Below are positions 18,194-27,280 of a DNA stretch of 64,000 nucleotides, piece after piece; position 1 is the first letter of the stretch, and every line of letters starts with the position of its first letter. The position numbers were made by a program, and so were the translations under genes. Source of the DNA: Carnobacteriaceae bacterium zg-84 (GTDB taxonomy: Bacteria; Bacillota; Bacilli; Lactobacillales; Aerococcaceae); NCBI GenBank assembly GCA_013874835.1, contig CP059430.1:1196864-1260863 (forward strand). Reading direction: 5' to 3'. The notes below the pieces were generated by a model that searched no databases, was not told the DNA's origin, and was given only the letters and a program-made list of their open reading frames with translations.

Positions 18194-18224
18194 GTCATTC
18201 ATAACAAATTCATATCTTTTAGCA

Positions 18225-18755
18225 CTAAATATCTTCAATACGATTGAAAAAAACAAATACTGCTTTAAGCGGTTTATATACTATAAATAAATAAATGATA
18301 TTTAAAAGCATTGTTGGGATTACTTTGTTCACAAGATAGCCGAAAAAACTCATATCTACACTCCCTATCGCTAAAGCAACAAAAAACTGTAATAGATTAC
18401 ACAAAAAATTACTAAAAGCAACAACTAAAACTAATGTTAAAAAGGTTTTTTCTAATTTTGGCTCAATCTGTTTAATCATATACAGAATAGCCACAAATGT
18501 GACTGTATAAAAAGACAATACTGAAGCATAATACGCATCATAAATCAAACCAAATACAATAGCTAATAAAACACCATGACTTCTTGGTATCCAAAAATTT
18601 ATCATGATAAGCATGGTTAAAAAGAGTTGTGTCACCATAATAAAATCAGGTGTAAAAAACATATTTTTTGTATATACAGATATTACACCGTCAAAAATAA
18701 TAGCTGCCAATAACAAAATCGGAATAAAGAGATAATCTACGATATAACGTTTCAT
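18225..18755 (-). CDS. mreD: Rod shape-determining protein MreD
   Basis: 176 residues, hydrophobic, with about five membrane segments. Position directly after mreC, with a 4-base ATGA overlap, and the pattern RYIVDYLFIPILLLAAIIFDG...IPRSHGVLLAIVFGLIYDAYY identify MreD. It is a membrane component of the elongasome that coordinates peripheral peptidoglycan synthesis. mreB is absent from the pair, as is common in ovoid Lactobacillales, where MreCD work without MreB. Confidence 0.9.
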   Translation of the reverse strand: MKRYIVDYLFIPILLLAAIIFDGVISVYTKNMFFTPDFIMVTQLFLTMLIMINFWIPRSHGVLLAIVFGLIYDAYYASVLSFYTVTFVAILYMIKQIEPKLEKTFLTLVLVVAFSNFLCNLLQFFVALAIGSVDMSFFGYLVNKVIPTMLLNIIYLFIVYKPLKAVFVFFNRIEDI

Positions 18756-19603
18756 TGGCTAACACTCTCACTTCCACGTTTAATGACAGTGACATATTTA
18801 ATATCATAATGATCACTCGTTGGTGTCACCATGACTTCTTTAAATAATCCCGTATTATCGACTGCTACCGAAGAAACTTTTCCAATCGCTAAAGAGCTAG
18901 GGCCTACACCGTTCATACCTGATGTCATCACATTTTGCCCTTCTTTTATATCTGCGTCTAAACGTACATTAGACATCACATACATTTTTGACTTACTATC
19001 ATATTTGTTAATGACACCATATTCTGTTTTATCTCCAATTTGTATCATTGCAGAAACAGAAATATTGGTAGATTGTACACTTGTTAATAATCCGACTTTT
19101 GCACTCGTCGCATTTACAGAAATAATACGACCAATTAATCCATTATTTCCCATAACAAGCATACCAACCTGTAATTGTGCATCTGTTCCTTTGTCAATAA
19201 TTAATTGTTCATTCCACATATCTGGTGTTCGTGCAATAACAGCACTCACAACAGTTGTGTAATCTGATAAATTCCCTTTTAATTCAAGTGCTTTTTTTAG
19301 TTGTTCATTTTCTTTTTCTAATGTTTCATTTTTAGATTGTAATTCAAATAAGTGATCAATATGAGATTTCAATACTTTATTCTCTTCATAAGTACTGAAT
19401 AATCGAGAAATAGACTCTCCGAGTCCATTTACCCATTCAACAGGTTTACCAAAAATACGATTAACTAAACTAATAGATTCATTCCCTGTTGACAAAATCG
19501 TATTTTGACCTCCATTAAATGTAGATAGTACTGCTAAAGCAATAAACACTACCATTGTGACGACAAAAAAAAGTAACTTTCTATTATTAAAAAATTTATT
19601 CAA
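18752..19603 (-). CDS. mreC: Cell shape-determining protein MreC
   Basis: 283 residues from a TTG start at 19603, selected because CAAGGAGGAAAAAGA precedes it and the protein LNKFFNNRKLLFFVVTMVVF then begins like MreC. An ATG further upstream at 19741 would add 46 residues read through the terminator of greA and is unlikely. One N-terminal membrane helix, a coiled coil (VLKSHIDHLFELQSKNETLEKENEQLKKALELK), and two beta domains with NNGLIGRIISVN. Acts outside the membrane as an elongasome scaffold. Confidence 0.9.
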   Translation of the reverse strand: MNKFFNNRKLLFFVVTMVVFIALAVLSTFNGGQNTILSTGNESISLVNRIFGKPVEWVNGLGESISRLFSTYEENKVLKSHIDHLFELQSKNETLEKENEQLKKALELKGNLSDYTTVVSAVIARTPDMWNEQLIIDKGTDAQLQVGMLVMGNNGLIGRIISVNATSAKVGLLTSVQSTNISVSAMIQIGDKTEYGVINKYDSKSKMYVMSNVRLDADIKEGQNVMTSGMNGVGPSSLAIGKVSSVAVDNTGLFKEVMVTPTSDHYDIKYVTVIKRGSESVSQ

Positions 19604-19716
19604 TCTTTTTCCTCCTTGTCGTCTTTCACATGATACAATCATACCACCACATACAAATTTTTTCATTACAAATTTACTATTTTTTGAAAATTTTTTATAA
19701 ACGAAAAAAACAAAAA

Positions 19717-19766
19717 AACTATTCGAGAAAAAAACAAACATTATTTTTTGTTTTTACCGAATAGTT
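19717..19766 (-). terminator. Terminator after greA
   Basis: Arms AACTATTCG (19717-19725) and CGAATAGTT (19758-19766) enclose a further A/T-paired stem. On the minus strand TTTTTTTGTTTTTTTCG follows. Separates greA from mreCD. Confidence 0.85.
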
Positions 19767-19787
19767 CCCATTATTTTTCTAAAACAT

Positions 19788-20267
19788 TTATGCTAATTCA
19801 ATTTTGATGATTTTAACTTTCATCACACCCCCAGGAGTGTCGATAGCTACTTCATCATTTAATTTTTTACCAATCAACGCACGAGCAATTGGAGAATCAT
19901 TAGAAATTTTACCTTCTAACGGACTTGCTTCTGCTCCACCTACAATCGTATATGTTTCTTCTTCCCCGTCTGGTAACTCAATAAAAGTGACTGTACGTCC
20001 TAAAGATACTTCATCTTTAGCAATATTATGATCATCAATAATTTCTGAGAAACGTAACATTTTTTCAATCGTTGTAATACGACCTTCTACAAATGCTTGT
20101 TCATCTTTTGCTGAATCATATTCAGAGTTCTCAGATAAATCACCATAACTACGAGCTACTTTTATACGATCAATAATTTCTGGTCTTTTCACTAATTTTA
20201 ACTCTTCCAATTCAGCTTCTAATTTTTGTTTCCCCTCAAGCGTCATTGGATATGTTTTTTCTTCCAT
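19788..20267 (-). CDS. greA: Transcription elongation factor GreA
   Basis: 159 residues from ATG at 20267, the usual GreA length. GreA rescues backtracked RNA polymerase by stimulating transcript cleavage. The N-terminal coiled coil contains the catalytic acidic tip [15 protein letters not shown]; the C-terminal FKBP-like domain includes SLGRTVTF and [15 protein letters not shown]. An ATG seven codons upstream (20288) is possible, since the ribosome site AAAGG lies 13 bases before 20267 and is poorly placed. The start region carries a GTTGT/ACAAC inverted repeat. Confidence 0.95.
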   Translation of the reverse strand: MEEKTYPMTLEGKQKLEAELEELKLVKRPEIIDRIKVARSYGDLSENSEYDSAKDEQAFVEGRITTIEKMLRFSEIIDDHNIAKDEVSLGRTVTFIELPDGEEETYTIVGGAEASPLEGKISNDSPIARALIGKKLNDEVAIDTPGGVMKVKIIKIELA

Positions 20268-20430
20268 GTTGTTTACACAACCTTTCATTCATAATTCAAA
20301 GTAGTAGCAATAAGATACCATGAACTGATTAGAAAATCAATTCAAAATTAAAAAATATATTGCTTATATCAAAAACTTATAAATTATCACTAAAAATTTT
20401 CGTATGTTTGTACATTATTGATAGTGTTAT

Positions 20431-22101
20431 TTACTTTTTATGCAATAAGTCTTTAGCGTGTAATAATGCAGTATCTGTAATATCATCACCAGCTATCATA
20501 CGTGCAATTTCAACTATTCTTTCCTCTATTGTTAATAGTGATACATATGTTTTTGTTCTATCCTCAACAATTTCTTTTTTCACAACTAAATGATGATCAG
20601 CAATTGCTGCTACTTGAGGTAAATGTGAAATACATAATACTTGTGTATCATGAGCAATCAAAGACATTTTATTTGCAATCGCTTGAGAAACACGTCCACT
20701 TACTCCTGTATCAATCTCATCGAAAATGACGGTTGAAATACCTTGTGTTTTTGTGAAAATTGTTTTTAAAGCAAGCATCATACGTGATAACTCCCCGCCA
20801 CTAGCTACTTTAGCTAAAGGTTTTAAAGGCTCACCAATATTTGTCGCAATTAAAAATTCAATATCATCAATACCATTGGCCTTAAATTTCACTTTATCTT
20901 GATGTTCTTTAAAATGTACTTTAAACATCACTTTATCCATATATAAATCAGACAATTGTGTATGAATACTTTGTTCTAAAATCATTGCTTTTTCTTTTCT
21001 TAATGTTGATAATACTGTAGCACTTTCAAGTAATAACTCTCTATCTTTTAAAAAGGTTTGTTGTGCTTTTTGCAAATAACTGTCTTTATTTAATAATGTA
21101 TCTAGTTCCAATTTAATAGCATCATAATAAGCACGCACCTCATCAATCGTCTGCTTACCAAAAGATTGTTTTAACTGATCCAATTCATTTAAACGGTCAT
21201 CAAAAGCTTTTACCGTTTCTTCATCGTATTCAATTATTTCCAATGCTTTAGCAATATCTTTAGATACTGTTTGTACTTGTTCATAGACATCATTTAATAC
21301 AGTATCAACATGATGATACGCATCTCCTAAAAGGGACAATTCAGATATAGCTTTAGACAATAATTCTTTCACACTAATATTATCATCTGACAAAAGCATA
21401 TCGACATTTGTCAATGCTCTTAGTCTTGTCACATCTTCTTGTATCTGTTTTAACGTTTGTTCCACTTGTACATCTTCATGCTCTTTTGGATTTACTTTTT
21501 CAATCTTTTTAATCTGGGATTCCAATAAAGAAATTCTGTTTGTGTCTTGCTTATCCGATACCATCAATTCTTTCAATGTTTTTCTTGATGACGTATACGC
21601 TTGATATAGTTGACGATAACGATCCATTTCCTTGGATATCTCTTGCCCTCCAAACACATCTAACATGAACAAATGTTGCGTATCGTCCATTAAATGTTGA
21701 TGCTCATGTTGACCATGAATATCAATTAAAGAAGAACCTATTTCTTTTAAAATTGATACTGTCACCAAAATACCATTGATACGAATCGTATTCTTACCCG
21801 TTTTATGTAATTCTCGATAAACCATTAACTGATTATCCTCATAAGGAATATGATGCTTTTCAAGCATTTTTTGTGTTTCAATCAAATTATCAATATCAAA
21901 TAAACCTTGAAGAATAGCTTTATCTTGCCCGAAGCGAATGTACTCACTTGAACCTCTTGCTCCAACAATCAATGACACCGCATCAATAATAATGGATTTC
22001 CCTGCTCCAGTTTCTCCAGTCAATACCGTCATACCAGAAGAAAAATCAACTGTTAATGCCTCAATAATCGCAAAATTTTGAATAGACAATGTTTGTAACA
22101 T
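20431..22101 (-). CDS. recN: DNA repair protein RecN
   Basis: 556 residues. SMC-like ATPase acting early in double-strand break repair. Walker A GETGAGKSIIIDA near residue 33, long coiled coils with a central hinge-like zone, ABC signature VASGGELSRMMLALK and Walker B TVIFDEIDTGVSG. The ATG at 22101 is preferred over GTG at 22104 because the GGAGG site is seven bases from it and MLQTLSIQNFAII matches RecN starts. Last gene of folD-xseA-xseB-ispA-tlyA-recN; the argR/ahrC gene usually found before recN is missing. Confidence 0.96.
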   Translation of the reverse strand: MLQTLSIQNFAIIEALTVDFSSGMTVLTGETGAGKSIIIDAVSLIVGARGSSEYIRFGQDKAILQGLFDIDNLIETQKMLEKHHIPYEDNQLMVYRELHKTGKNTIRINGILVTVSILKEIGSSLIDIHGQHEHQHLMDDTQHLFMLDVFGGQEISKEMDRYRQLYQAYTSSRKTLKELMVSDKQDTNRISLLESQIKKIEKVNPKEHEDVQVEQTLKQIQEDVTRLRALTNVDMLLSDDNISVKELLSKAISELSLLGDAYHHVDTVLNDVYEQVQTVSKDIAKALEIIEYDEETVKAFDDRLNELDQLKQSFGKQTIDEVRAYYDAIKLELDTLLNKDSYLQKAQQTFLKDRELLLESATVLSTLRKEKAMILEQSIHTQLSDLYMDKVMFKVHFKEHQDKVKFKANGIDDIEFLIATNIGEPLKPLAKVASGGELSRMMLALKTIFTKTQGISTVIFDEIDTGVSGRVSQAIANKMSLIAHDTQVLCISHLPQVAAIADHHLVVKKEIVEDRTKTYVSLLTIEERIVEIARMIAGDDITDTALLHAKDLLHKK

Positions 22102-22113
22102 CACGTCACCTCC

Positions 22114-22932
22114 TTACTTTTTCACTAATGTTTCTGCAGCTTGCATGACAATATCATGTATATCCACACACACATCATTTTTGTTTAGATCATGCGTCAA
22201 TTTTAAACATGCTAAAAATTCAATATTACCCGAACCACCTGTTATTGGCGAAAATGTTAAACCAATTACATCATATCCAATGCTCGTGGCAAAATGTAAA
22301 ATATCATGTATCACTTCTTCATGAACATGTGTATCTTTAACAATACCTTTTTTCCCTACTTTTTCTCTACCTGCTTCAAATTGAGGTTTAATCAATACAA
22401 CAACATAACTATTCTTTTCTAATATATTGGCTAAAGTAGGTAAAATCAATCTTAAAGAAATAAACGATACATCAATTGTTGCAAAATTAGGTTGCCCTCT
22501 CTTAAAATCACCTAATTGAGCATATCGAAAATTCACACGTTCCATAACATCTACACGCTCATCTTGTCGTAATTTCCAATGCAACTGATTGTATCCTACA
22601 TCTAGAGCATAGCATAACGCTGCTCCATTTTGTAAAGACACATCCGTAAAACCACCTGTTGACGCACCAATATCTAACACACGCTTACCGGTTAAGTCAA
22701 GATGAAATAACTCGATTGCTTTTTCTAATTTCAATCCACCTCGACTGACATACTTCAGTGTTTCTCCTTTAATATGAAGTTGTTTTGTTATCGATAGTTT
22801 TTCTCCAGCTTTATCAATTCGTTCATTATTTTCATCATAAATCTGTCCAGCCATAATCATTCGTTTGGCTTTTTCTCGAGTATCCGTTAAACCTTGCTGG
22901 ACGACTAGTAAATCTGCTCTTTCTTTTTCCAT
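22114..22932 (-). CDS. tlyA: TlyA family rRNA (cytidine-2'-O)-methyltransferase
   Basis: 272 residues. An N-terminal S4 RNA-binding domain (RADLLVVQQGLTDTREKAKRMIMAGQIY) is joined to an FtsJ-like methyltransferase with SAM motif VLDIGASTGGFTDVSLQNGA and ALDVGYNQLHWKLRQD. Mycobacterial TlyA 2'-O-methylates 16S and 23S rRNA; the Firmicutes YqxC group is presumed similar and is often labelled hemolysin A. It is 10 bases after ispA and 12 before recN. Confidence 0.9.
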   Translation of the reverse strand: MEKERADLLVVQQGLTDTREKAKRMIMAGQIYDENNERIDKAGEKLSITKQLHIKGETLKYVSRGGLKLEKAIELFHLDLTGKRVLDIGASTGGFTDVSLQNGAALCYALDVGYNQLHWKLRQDERVDVMERVNFRYAQLGDFKRGQPNFATIDVSFISLRLILPTLANILEKNSYVVVLIKPQFEAGREKVGKKGIVKDTHVHEEVIHDILHFATSIGYDVIGLTFSPITGGSGNIEFLACLKLTHDLNKNDVCVDIHDIVMQAAETLVKK

Positions 22933-22942
22933 ATATCTCCCA

Positions 22943-23815
22943 TTATTTCACATAATTTAAAAAATCCAGTAATAATTCACTATCCAAAGTCGGATATACT
23001 TTTTTCAAATTATCTATTGCTTTTTCTGCACGGCTAATTTCTTGAAATAAACTTTCTCTTGCACCACTAATGCCTAATAAAGACGTATACGTACTTTTTT
23101 GCAATATAGCATCTTTCCCTTGAATTTTTCCCTCTATATCAAAAGAGCACTCTACATCTTTTAAATCATTGTGTATTTGAAAAGCTAGCCCGAAAGAACG
23201 AGAAAACGCCTCTAATAATACTTGTACTTTTTCACAAGCATTTGATAATACCGCACCAGCAAAAGTAGCATATCGAATCAAATCGCCTGTTTTGCGAGCA
23301 TGAATAGATTTTAGCGTATCTAAAGAAACGTGTTGATTCTCGGCTTGAATATCGCCCATTTGACCACCAATCATACCATTTGGTCCCGCACAAATAGCTA
23401 ATTGTGATACTAAAAGAACTTTTTGAATATCAGGGACATCACTTTGACAAATCAATTCAAATGCTTTTGTATTGAATGCATCGCCAGCAAGAATGGCAGT
23501 TGCCTCGTCAAATTGTTTGTGGTTAGTTAACTTTCCACGTCTATAATCATCATTATCCATTGCCGGCAAATCATCATGAATTAAAGAATAAGTATGTATA
23601 TACTCTAATGCAAGTGCTATAGGATAGCCTTTTGATACATCTTTTCCTAATGCTTGTATAGTAGCTAGTAAAAGCATTGGACGTACTCTTTTCCCACCAT
23701 TTGTTAATGAATAGTGCATTGCCTCTTTTAAACGAATATCATTTATAGTTGTAAGAGAATTTTCTAAATATTGTTCAAAATCTGTTATTGTTGTTTTAAA
23801 TGTGTGTATATTCAT
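22943..23815 (-). CDS. ispA: Polyprenyl (farnesyl/geranyl) diphosphate synthase
   Basis: 290 residues. Condenses isopentenyl diphosphate with allylic diphosphates to make farnesyl diphosphate for undecaprenol and quinone side chains. Landmarks: NGGKRVRPMLLLA, first Asp-rich motif DDLPAMDNDDYRRG, AGDAFNTKAFELI, GGQMGDI and KTGDLIRYA. The second Asp-rich motif, normally DDxxD, reads NDLKD here (in FQIHNDLKDVE), so its first Asp is Asn. Five bases after xseB, in the classical folD-xseAB-ispA operon. Confidence 0.92.
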   Translation of the reverse strand: MNIHTFKTTITDFEQYLENSLTTINDIRLKEAMHYSLTNGGKRVRPMLLLATIQALGKDVSKGYPIALALEYIHTYSLIHDDLPAMDNDDYRRGKLTNHKQFDEATAILAGDAFNTKAFELICQSDVPDIQKVLLVSQLAICAGPNGMIGGQMGDIQAENQHVSLDTLKSIHARKTGDLIRYATFAGAVLSNACEKVQVLLEAFSRSFGLAFQIHNDLKDVECSFDIEGKIQGKDAILQKSTYTSLLGISGARESLFQEISRAEKAIDNLKKVYPTLDSELLLDFLNYVK

Positions 23816-23820
23816 AAATA

Positions 23821-24042
23821 TTATCCATTCGTATCCAAAATAGTTTCTTCTCCATTTTCAAGAACTAGTTTTGTGACTGTTTTTTCTGCATTTTCTAATG
23901 TTTGTTTGCAATATTGACTTAATTCAATACCTTTTTGAAATTGTTTTAATGCCTCTTCTAAAGGGACATCTGCTCTTTCTAATTGTTGTACAATGACTTC
24001 TAATTCTTTTAACGCTTCTTCAAAACTCTTTCCTTTAGCCAT
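23821..24042 (-). CDS. xseB: Exodeoxyribonuclease VII small subunit
   Basis: 73 residues, standard for XseB. Sequence KSFEEALKELEVIVQQLERADVPLEEALKQFQKGIELSQYCKQTLENAE is the family signature, two helices that wrap the large subunit. Begins two bases after the xseA stop. With XseA it degrades single-stranded DNA to oligonucleotides. Confidence 0.96.
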   Translation of the reverse strand: MAKGKSFEEALKELEVIVQQLERADVPLEEALKQFQKGIELSQYCKQTLENAEKTVTKLVLENGEETILDTNG

Positions 24043-24044
24043 TT

Positions 24045-25394
24045 TTAACCTCTTCTTTCTATTTCTTCAACAGACTGAATAACTGCATTCGCTTGCCCGT
24101 CGACTAATGTAATCGTAATGTGTTCATCTACTTTTAAATCGTGCACACTGGATACTACCTTATTTTCTTTGGTCACATAACTATAACCTCTAGACATACT
24201 TTTTAATGGACTTAATAAATCTAATTTTTGTATTAACAAATCCGCTTTCTTTTCTTTTTCTTGATTTATCTGCTTATAATATTGAAGCAACTGTGTACGC
24301 AATGCATCTACTGTTTGTTTATATTCGTCTATTTTATACGTGGGACTAACATGTTCAAACTGCCAATCAAGCTTATCAAATTGCCCTTTTTTTTGTAGCA
24401 GTAATTGTGTCATACGATTGCTGAGTGTTTGATGCATGTAGTCTAATTTTTGTACATAACTATCGTACAAACGTTCCGGTTGTGTAAACACATAAGACTG
24501 GTCTAATTGATATAATTTTTTCTTTAAACTATCTAACTCATTATTCATCGCAAGTGTTAGTCGATGAAACCATGTATCCAATGTATACAAGACATCTCTT
24601 AGTACTGGAACAGCACATTCTGCCGCAGCAGTTGGTGTTGGCACACGCAAATCTGCTACATAGTCTGTTAGCGTTGTATCCGTTTCATGCCCAACAGATG
24701 AAATAACGGGAATGGAACATTCATAAATGGCACGTACTACTTCTTCTTCATTGAATGACCATAAATCTTCAATAGAGCCACCACCTCGTGCAATAATGAC
24801 CGTGTCGTATGTATATGTAGACATCATAATACGTCGTAAACTATTTACAATACTACTCGCTGACTCTTTTCCTTGAACAACCGTTGGATACACATCTAAC
24901 GCAACAATCGGATACCGTCTTAAAATTGTTTGTTGTATATCGTGAATCACTGCGCCACTTTGACTAGTTACAATAGCAATTCGTTTAGGGAATCTAGGAA
25001 TGGCTTTTTTAGGTGCAGAAAACAATCCTTCTTTTGTTAACTTTTCTTTTAATTGTTTATATGCTTGAAAAAGTGCACCCGCACCCGCCATTTCCAAATG
25101 TTCAATATAAATTTGATATTCTCCTGTACTTTCATATAAACTAATACGCCCTATAACAAGTACTTTCATCCCTTCTTCTAACATAAACCCTGCTTTTTTA
25201 AAAACATTTTGAAAACAAATGGCTTTAATTTTAGCACCGTCATCTTTTAAACTAAAATATTGGTGTGTCGGTCTTAAACGGAAATTTGACACTTCTGCAA
25301 CTAAATGTACTTTTGATAAATGTGGATCAACATCAAATTTTCTTTTTAAATATTTGGTTAAAGCTGTGACCGTTAAGTATTTTTCTTCTGACAC
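24045..25394 (-). CDS. xseA: Exodeoxyribonuclease VII large subunit
   Basis: 449 residues from GTG at 25394, matching the ~448 of Bacillus XseA; earlier ATG codons up to 25445 would overlap folD by 44 bases. N-terminal OB fold (KYLTVTALTKYLKRKFDVDP...VAEVSNFRLRPTHQYFSLKDDGAKI), then the catalytic core with IAIVTSQSGAVIHDI, IARGGGSIEDLWSFNEE and SVGHETDTTLTDYVADLRVPTPTAAAE, then a coiled coil and C-terminal barrel. Starts seven bases after the folD stop. Confidence 0.94.
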   Translation of the reverse strand: MSEEKYLTVTALTKYLKRKFDVDPHLSKVHLVAEVSNFRLRPTHQYFSLKDDGAKIKAICFQNVFKKAGFMLEEGMKVLVIGRISLYESTGEYQIYIEHLEMAGAGALFQAYKQLKEKLTKEGLFSAPKKAIPRFPKRIAIVTSQSGAVIHDIQQTILRRYPIVALDVYPTVVQGKESASSIVNSLRRIMMSTYTYDTVIIARGGGSIEDLWSFNEEEVVRAIYECSIPVISSVGHETDTTLTDYVADLRVPTPTAAAECAVPVLRDVLYTLDTWFHRLTLAMNNELDSLKKKLYQLDQSYVFTQPERLYDSYVQKLDYMHQTLSNRMTQLLLQKKGQFDKLDWQFEHVSPTYKIDEYKQTVDALRTQLLQYYKQINQEKEKKADLLIQKLDLLSPLKSMSRGYSYVTKENKVVSSVHDLKVDEHITITLVDGQANAVIQSVEEIERRG

Positions 25395-25401
25395 TGTATC
25401 A

Positions 25402-26268
25402 CTACTTTCTATTATTGTTTTTCGTATTTTCAACAGCATGGTCAAATGTTTGTTCTAAAAGCATTGTAACCGTCATTGGCCCAACACCACCTGGTACTGG
25501 TGTTATATACGAAGCAATCTCACTAACTTCTTCACTAACATCTCCAATCAATTTACCCATATCATTACGATTCGTTCCAACATCAACAACGATTGCACCT
25601 TCTTTGACAAAATCTTTCGTAATGAAATGAGGCTGCCCCACAGCAACGACAAGTATGTCCGCTTGTTTGGTCAACTCTTGTAAATTTGGTGTACGTGAAT
25701 GTGCTGTTGTAACAGTTGCATGTTCATTTAAAAGCATTTGTGTCATCGGTTTTCCAACAATATTACTACGCCCAACAACAACAGCTAATTTTCCATCAAA
25801 ATCAATATTATATTCTTTTAGTAAAGTCATAATACCATAAGGTGTACATGGTAACGTCGTTTTATTTCCCAAAAAGAAATTACCAACATTCATTGGATGA
25901 AAACCGTCGACATCTTTATGATAATCAATTGCTCTTAACATTTTTTGTTCATCTAAATGGGCTGGCAATGGTAATTGAACAAGAATGCCATGACATTCTT
26001 CTTTGTGATTATAAAAATCAATTTTTTCTAATAATGCTTCTTCTGTAATATCTATTGGAAGATGTTCAATCACCGATTTCATACCAACTTTATTTACAGC
26101 TGCTTCTTTATTTCTAACATATAATTTACTTGCTTCATTTTCCCCAACAAGAAGGACAACTAATTCTGGCACAACACCCTTTTCTTCTTTAAACTGTGCG
26201 ACTCTTTCTTTTAAATTCATTTGCATTTTTTCTGCCAAGGATTTTCCATCCATCTTAATTGCAACCAT
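25402..26268 (-). CDS. folD: Methylenetetrahydrofolate dehydrogenase/cyclohydrolase
   Basis: 288 residues from ATG at 26268, preceded by TAGGAGAAAAG; an ATG six codons upstream is less likely. Bifunctional enzyme interconverting methylene-, methenyl- and formyl-tetrahydrofolate. Motifs: VGENEASKLYVRNKEAA with the catalytic Tyr-x3-Lys (YVRNK), VQLPLPAHLDEQ, DKDVDGFHP in the form HKDVDGFHPMN, NADP site VVGRSNIVGKPMTQML, and TPVPGGVGPMT. First gene of the six-gene operon. Confidence 0.96.
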   Translation of the reverse strand: MVAIKMDGKSLAEKMQMNLKERVAQFKEEKGVVPELVVLLVGENEASKLYVRNKEAAVNKVGMKSVIEHLPIDITEEALLEKIDFYNHKEECHGILVQLPLPAHLDEQKMLRAIDYHKDVDGFHPMNVGNFFLGNKTTLPCTPYGIMTLLKEYNIDFDGKLAVVVGRSNIVGKPMTQMLLNEHATVTTAHSRTPNLQELTKQADILVVAVGQPHFITKDFVKEGAIVVDVGTNRNDMGKLIGDVSEEVSEIASYITPVPGGVGPMTVTMLLEQTFDHAVENTKNNNRK

Positions 26269-26301
26269 CTTTTCTCCTACTTCCAATTATTGATATACAA
26301 C

Positions 26302-26330
26302 ATTTTAACATATCAGATACTTGTTTTCAT
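26302..26330 (-). promoter_or_regulatory. Probable promoter of the folD-recN operon
   Basis: Minus strand TGTTAAAAT gives an extended -10 (TAAAAT at 26302-26307 with TG one base upstream); the -35 position 17 bases away reads ATGAAA. Leader about 34 bases. Confidence 0.55.
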
Positions 26331-26350
26331 CTCTTAAAAAAAGCTAAATA

Positions 26351-26379
26351 TTGAAAAACATTCACTTTTGCTTTAAAAT
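26351..26379 (+). promoter_or_regulatory. Promoter of the 26410-27270 gene pair
   Basis: TTGAAA (26351-26356), 17-base spacer, TAAAAT (26374-26379). An ATGGAGGTG ribosome site follows just before the gene. Divergent from the folD promoter. Confidence 0.75.
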
Positions 26380-26409
26380 AGAGATATATTATTTTATGGA
26401 GGTGTCACA

Positions 26410-26784
26410 ATGACATTTGATATCAATATGGTTATTCTCATATTATTCGGATTATCAGCATTCTTTTTATTTCTATCCTTATTTACAAAAAACTCATACA
26501 AACGAGAAATAAACGAATTAAAAGACTACTCTTTTGAACAATCTCAAGAGTTATATAAACTAAGAGAACGTATCAGTTCTTTAGAAACATTTACAGGATT
26601 TTCACTATCTCAACCTTTATCTTTTACAGGTGAGTTGCGTAATCTAAGTGAATTAACAAAAGAAAATATTATTCATCTTTATTCAGAAGGTCGTTCACCA
26701 GAAGATATTTCTATTTTTGCAAATATTCCTGTTGAAACAGTACAAATTTTAATTGACCGCTATATTGATGAATCAACGAAATAA
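26410..26784 (+). CDS. Membrane-anchored protein with C-terminal helix-turn-helix-like domain
   Basis: 124 residues, not assigned to a named gene. Residues ~7-28 form one membrane helix (MVILILFGLSAFFLFLSLF), followed by a charged coiled coil (REINELKDYSFEQSQELYKLRERISSLE) and a C-terminal HTH-like part: LTKENIIHLYSEGRSPEDISIFANIPVETVQILIDRYI. Similar small Firmicutes proteins (DUF6115-type) carry this membrane-coil-HTH layout; function unknown. A good GGAGGTG site and overlap-free spacing of 12 bases to the next gene imply an operon with the MltG-like protein, so a cell-wall role is conceivable. Confidence 0.72.
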   Translation: MTFDINMVILILFGLSAFFLFLSLFTKNSYKREINELKDYSFEQSQELYKLRERISSLETFTGFSLSQPLSFTGELRNLSELTKENIIHLYSEGRSPEDISIFANIPVETVQILIDRYIDESTK

Positions 26785-26796
26785 AGGAGGTCAACA

Positions 26797-27270
26797 ATGA
26801 AACAAGCATTTCGTTTTTTAGGAATTGGCTTTCTATTGTCCGGTTTATTATTATTCGGTTTACAATATGCAGGTATGCTAACAGCTTCAACTAAACCTAC
26901 CCCAGTTGGAACAAGCCAAATGACGACAACTGCGACAATGTCAACATCAAGTCAGATGACATCTACAACATCATCTTCGACAACGCAACAAAGTCAAGTA
27001 TCGACAACAACGACAACATCTTCATCTACGTCTACATCTGCTGCAACATCAGGTAGCGATGTTGAGTTTATTGTAAAAGAAGACGATACATCACATGATA
27101 TCGCTGAAAATTTGAAAAAAGCAGGACTAATTGATAATGCTGATGACTTTATCAAATATTTATATGAAAAAAACTTATCAACAATCATTCAAACTGGTAA
27201 GTTTAAAATCTCAAAAGGATTAAGCTTTGAAAAATTAAGTGATATACTAACAACATATCCTGGAAATTAA
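26797..27270 (+). CDS. Exported LysM-like protein related to the N-terminal part of MltG/YceG
   Basis: 157 residues. N-terminal membrane/signal segment (~5-28), then a Ser/Thr-only spacer (~30-88, a run of TTSS repeats), then a domain VEFIVKEDDTSHDIAENLKKAGLIDNADDFIKYLYEKN...GKFKISKGLSFEKLSDIL. That last stretch follows the pattern of the LysM-like subdomain of the endolytic transglycosylase MltG (YceG), but the protein stops where the catalytic domain with its Glu would begin. It may bind glycan strands or modulate the real MltG. Function is inference; the truncation is real because a rpsT promoter follows. Confidence 0.7.
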   Translation: MKQAFRFLGIGFLLSGLLLFGLQYAGMLTASTKPTPVGTSQMTTTATMSTSSQMTSTTSSSTTQQSQVSTTTTTSSSTSTSAATSGSDVEFIVKEDDTSHDIAENLKKAGLIDNADDFIKYLYEKNLSTIIQTGKFKISKGLSFEKLSDILTTYPGN

Positions 27271-27280
27271 CAAATATTTA

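Noticed and set aside
19604-19741. 46-residue N-terminal extension of MreC
   Set aside because: It begins inside the greA terminator; a TTG with AAGGAGG fits the family start.
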